From Mesostigma viride (Eukaryota > Streptophyta > Mesostigmatophyceae > Mesostigmatales > Mesostigmataceae), in contig RPFO01002194.1 in assembly GCA_009746045.1 (NCBI GenBank), positions 12,501-76,500 of the forward strand: 64,000 nt of DNA. The letters run 5' to 3'. How positions within the stretch are numbered: the first letter of the stretch is position 1; each line of letters starts with the position of its first letter. The position numbers were made by a program, and so were the translations under genes. This document shows positions 63,202-64,000 of this stretch, one piece after another. The notes beneath the pieces are model-generated. The model was given only the letters and a program-made list of their open reading frames with translations, was not told the DNA's origin and did no database searches.

Positions 63202-64000
63202 TGTTAGGGATATTATATCCACCTGGCCACAATATATCCCAGCCTGATTTATTTCTTGTTGGATTTATTCCATATGGACTGGGAATTTGATAGCTTTGAT
63301 AAGCTAGATGAATTGGGCTCAATGAGCTGATCAATATTCATGTGCCATAGTCCTATACTTGGACATGGATGACTTGTAACCTGAGTCAGCCTAGTAGCAT
63401 CACGTATTTGATTGACAAGTGGTGCTATGGCCTATTGGACAAGTGTTTGGTCCATGAGCTGACAAGTGTTGGCAGCTCATGATGACACATGTTATGACTT
63501 ACATGATGACAAGTGGGTAGACTCATTGCATGACACTTGTCACTCCAAGGAGAAGAGATGTGTCACTTTATTAATCATGTTATGTGGCACATTATTACGT
63601 AGACACTTGGCATCTAGCTATTATGCCAGCTCATTGGATCATGTCTAGAATGTTCTAGGAATGTTCTAAGAATATGCCAGGAATATTCCTGGAATATACT
63701 GAGAATATGCTGGGAATATGCTAGGAATATGCTAGGATGTTTCTACAAGCTTCTGTGATGATGTCATTGCTGATGTCATCCTTCCTAGCCTAAAAGGTAT
63801 AAAAGGAAACTGCCCCCTAAGGGCAGGTACCTCCATTCAACCTCCATTCAAGCTCTTCTCCAACTATTATATTCTAATAAAGCCATTTATTCTTCCACGT
63901 AAATTGTCTTCAACCTCTCTTTCTTTCAGCACCTGCAAGGTGTGTGGGTAGCAAGGCCAAGCACAAGGCATTGTGTAAAACCCATTAGTTTCCTCTCCCA
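63202..64000 (+). repeat. Element C 3' LTR (incomplete at window end)
   Basis: Matches 59504-60301 with about four differences (one is a T insertion in TAGTTTCC). The last nine or so bases lie outside the window. Confidence 0.94.

Larger units (their letters stand above)
59504..64000 (+). mobile_element. Non-autonomous copia element C (TR-GAG type), 3' LTR cut by window end
   Basis: LTRs 59504-60310 (807 bp) and 63202-64000 (incomplete by about 9 bases) differ at about four positions. LTR ends are canonical TGTTAGGG ... CCAAACA. The PBS TGGTATCGGAGG (60311-60322) is near the initiator-tRNA-Met type. The polypurine tract AAGGGGGG precedes the 3' LTR. The internal region is only 2.9 kb and codes for a shortened gag and a protease, with no integrase, RT or RNase H. 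It is inserted in element D; the target duplication is outside the window. Confidence 0.92.

Overview
The window is eukaryotic nuclear DNA dominated by mobile elements. The evidence is GT-AG introns in several coding regions, LTR retrotransposons, hAT, pogo-like and TNP2-like DNA transposons, long tetranucleotide and minisatellite arrays, and AATAAA signals. An algal genome (green or streptophyte lineage) is plausible, but nothing here fixes the species. Almost every coding region belongs to a transposon. The clearest exceptions are a four-part spliced gene of unknown function (35004-56134, broken by a retrotransposon) and possibly a small exon at 707-1063.

Left half (1-34.8 kb). A (GGCA)n array and a candidate exon are followed by a 1.9-kb TTAA-target element (1167-3056). 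Next is a probable giant CACTA-like transposon, about 3094-34771. Its two ends carry inverted arrays of a palindromic CACTATGTACTC motif. It encodes a protein kinase (12609-14051, +) and a split TNP2-like transposase on the minus strand (exons between 31837 and 15575). A 7.8-kb intron-like stretch filled with satellites separates the transposase exons. The element is itself invaded by a copia-like retrotransposon 'A' (3525-12057, TSD ATATG) and by a second TTAA element (27195-29087). It also contains a 3.3-kb tandem duplication.

Right half (34.8-64 kb). The spliced gene is interrupted at 35828 by a second copia-like family, 'B' (35829-55418, minus strand, 616-bp LTRs, TSD GGGGG). Removing B restores the reading frame. 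B contains an A element in gag (41499-49155, TSD TGGGG), and that A element contains a pogo-like transposon (43372-48802, TA duplication). B also contains a hAT element (50572-54619, 8-bp TSD with one mismatch). To the right lie a GGTAAC-rich minisatellite, the 5' part of another retroelement 'D' (57.3-59.5 kb), and a young non-autonomous copia element 'C' (59504 to beyond 64000) inserted in D.

The main novelty is in families A and B. Both have LTR ends AGTT...AACT instead of TG...CA, proved by three independent 5-bp TSDs. Both place a retropepsin-like domain after integrase and before reverse transcriptase. Both have HGDD in place of the YVDD box, and neither shows a tRNA-type PBS. B also carries an extra open reading frame directly after its 5' LTR. 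The A copy at 3.5-12 kb is a composite: it contains a patch copied from a B/A junction of exactly the type found at 41.5 kb.
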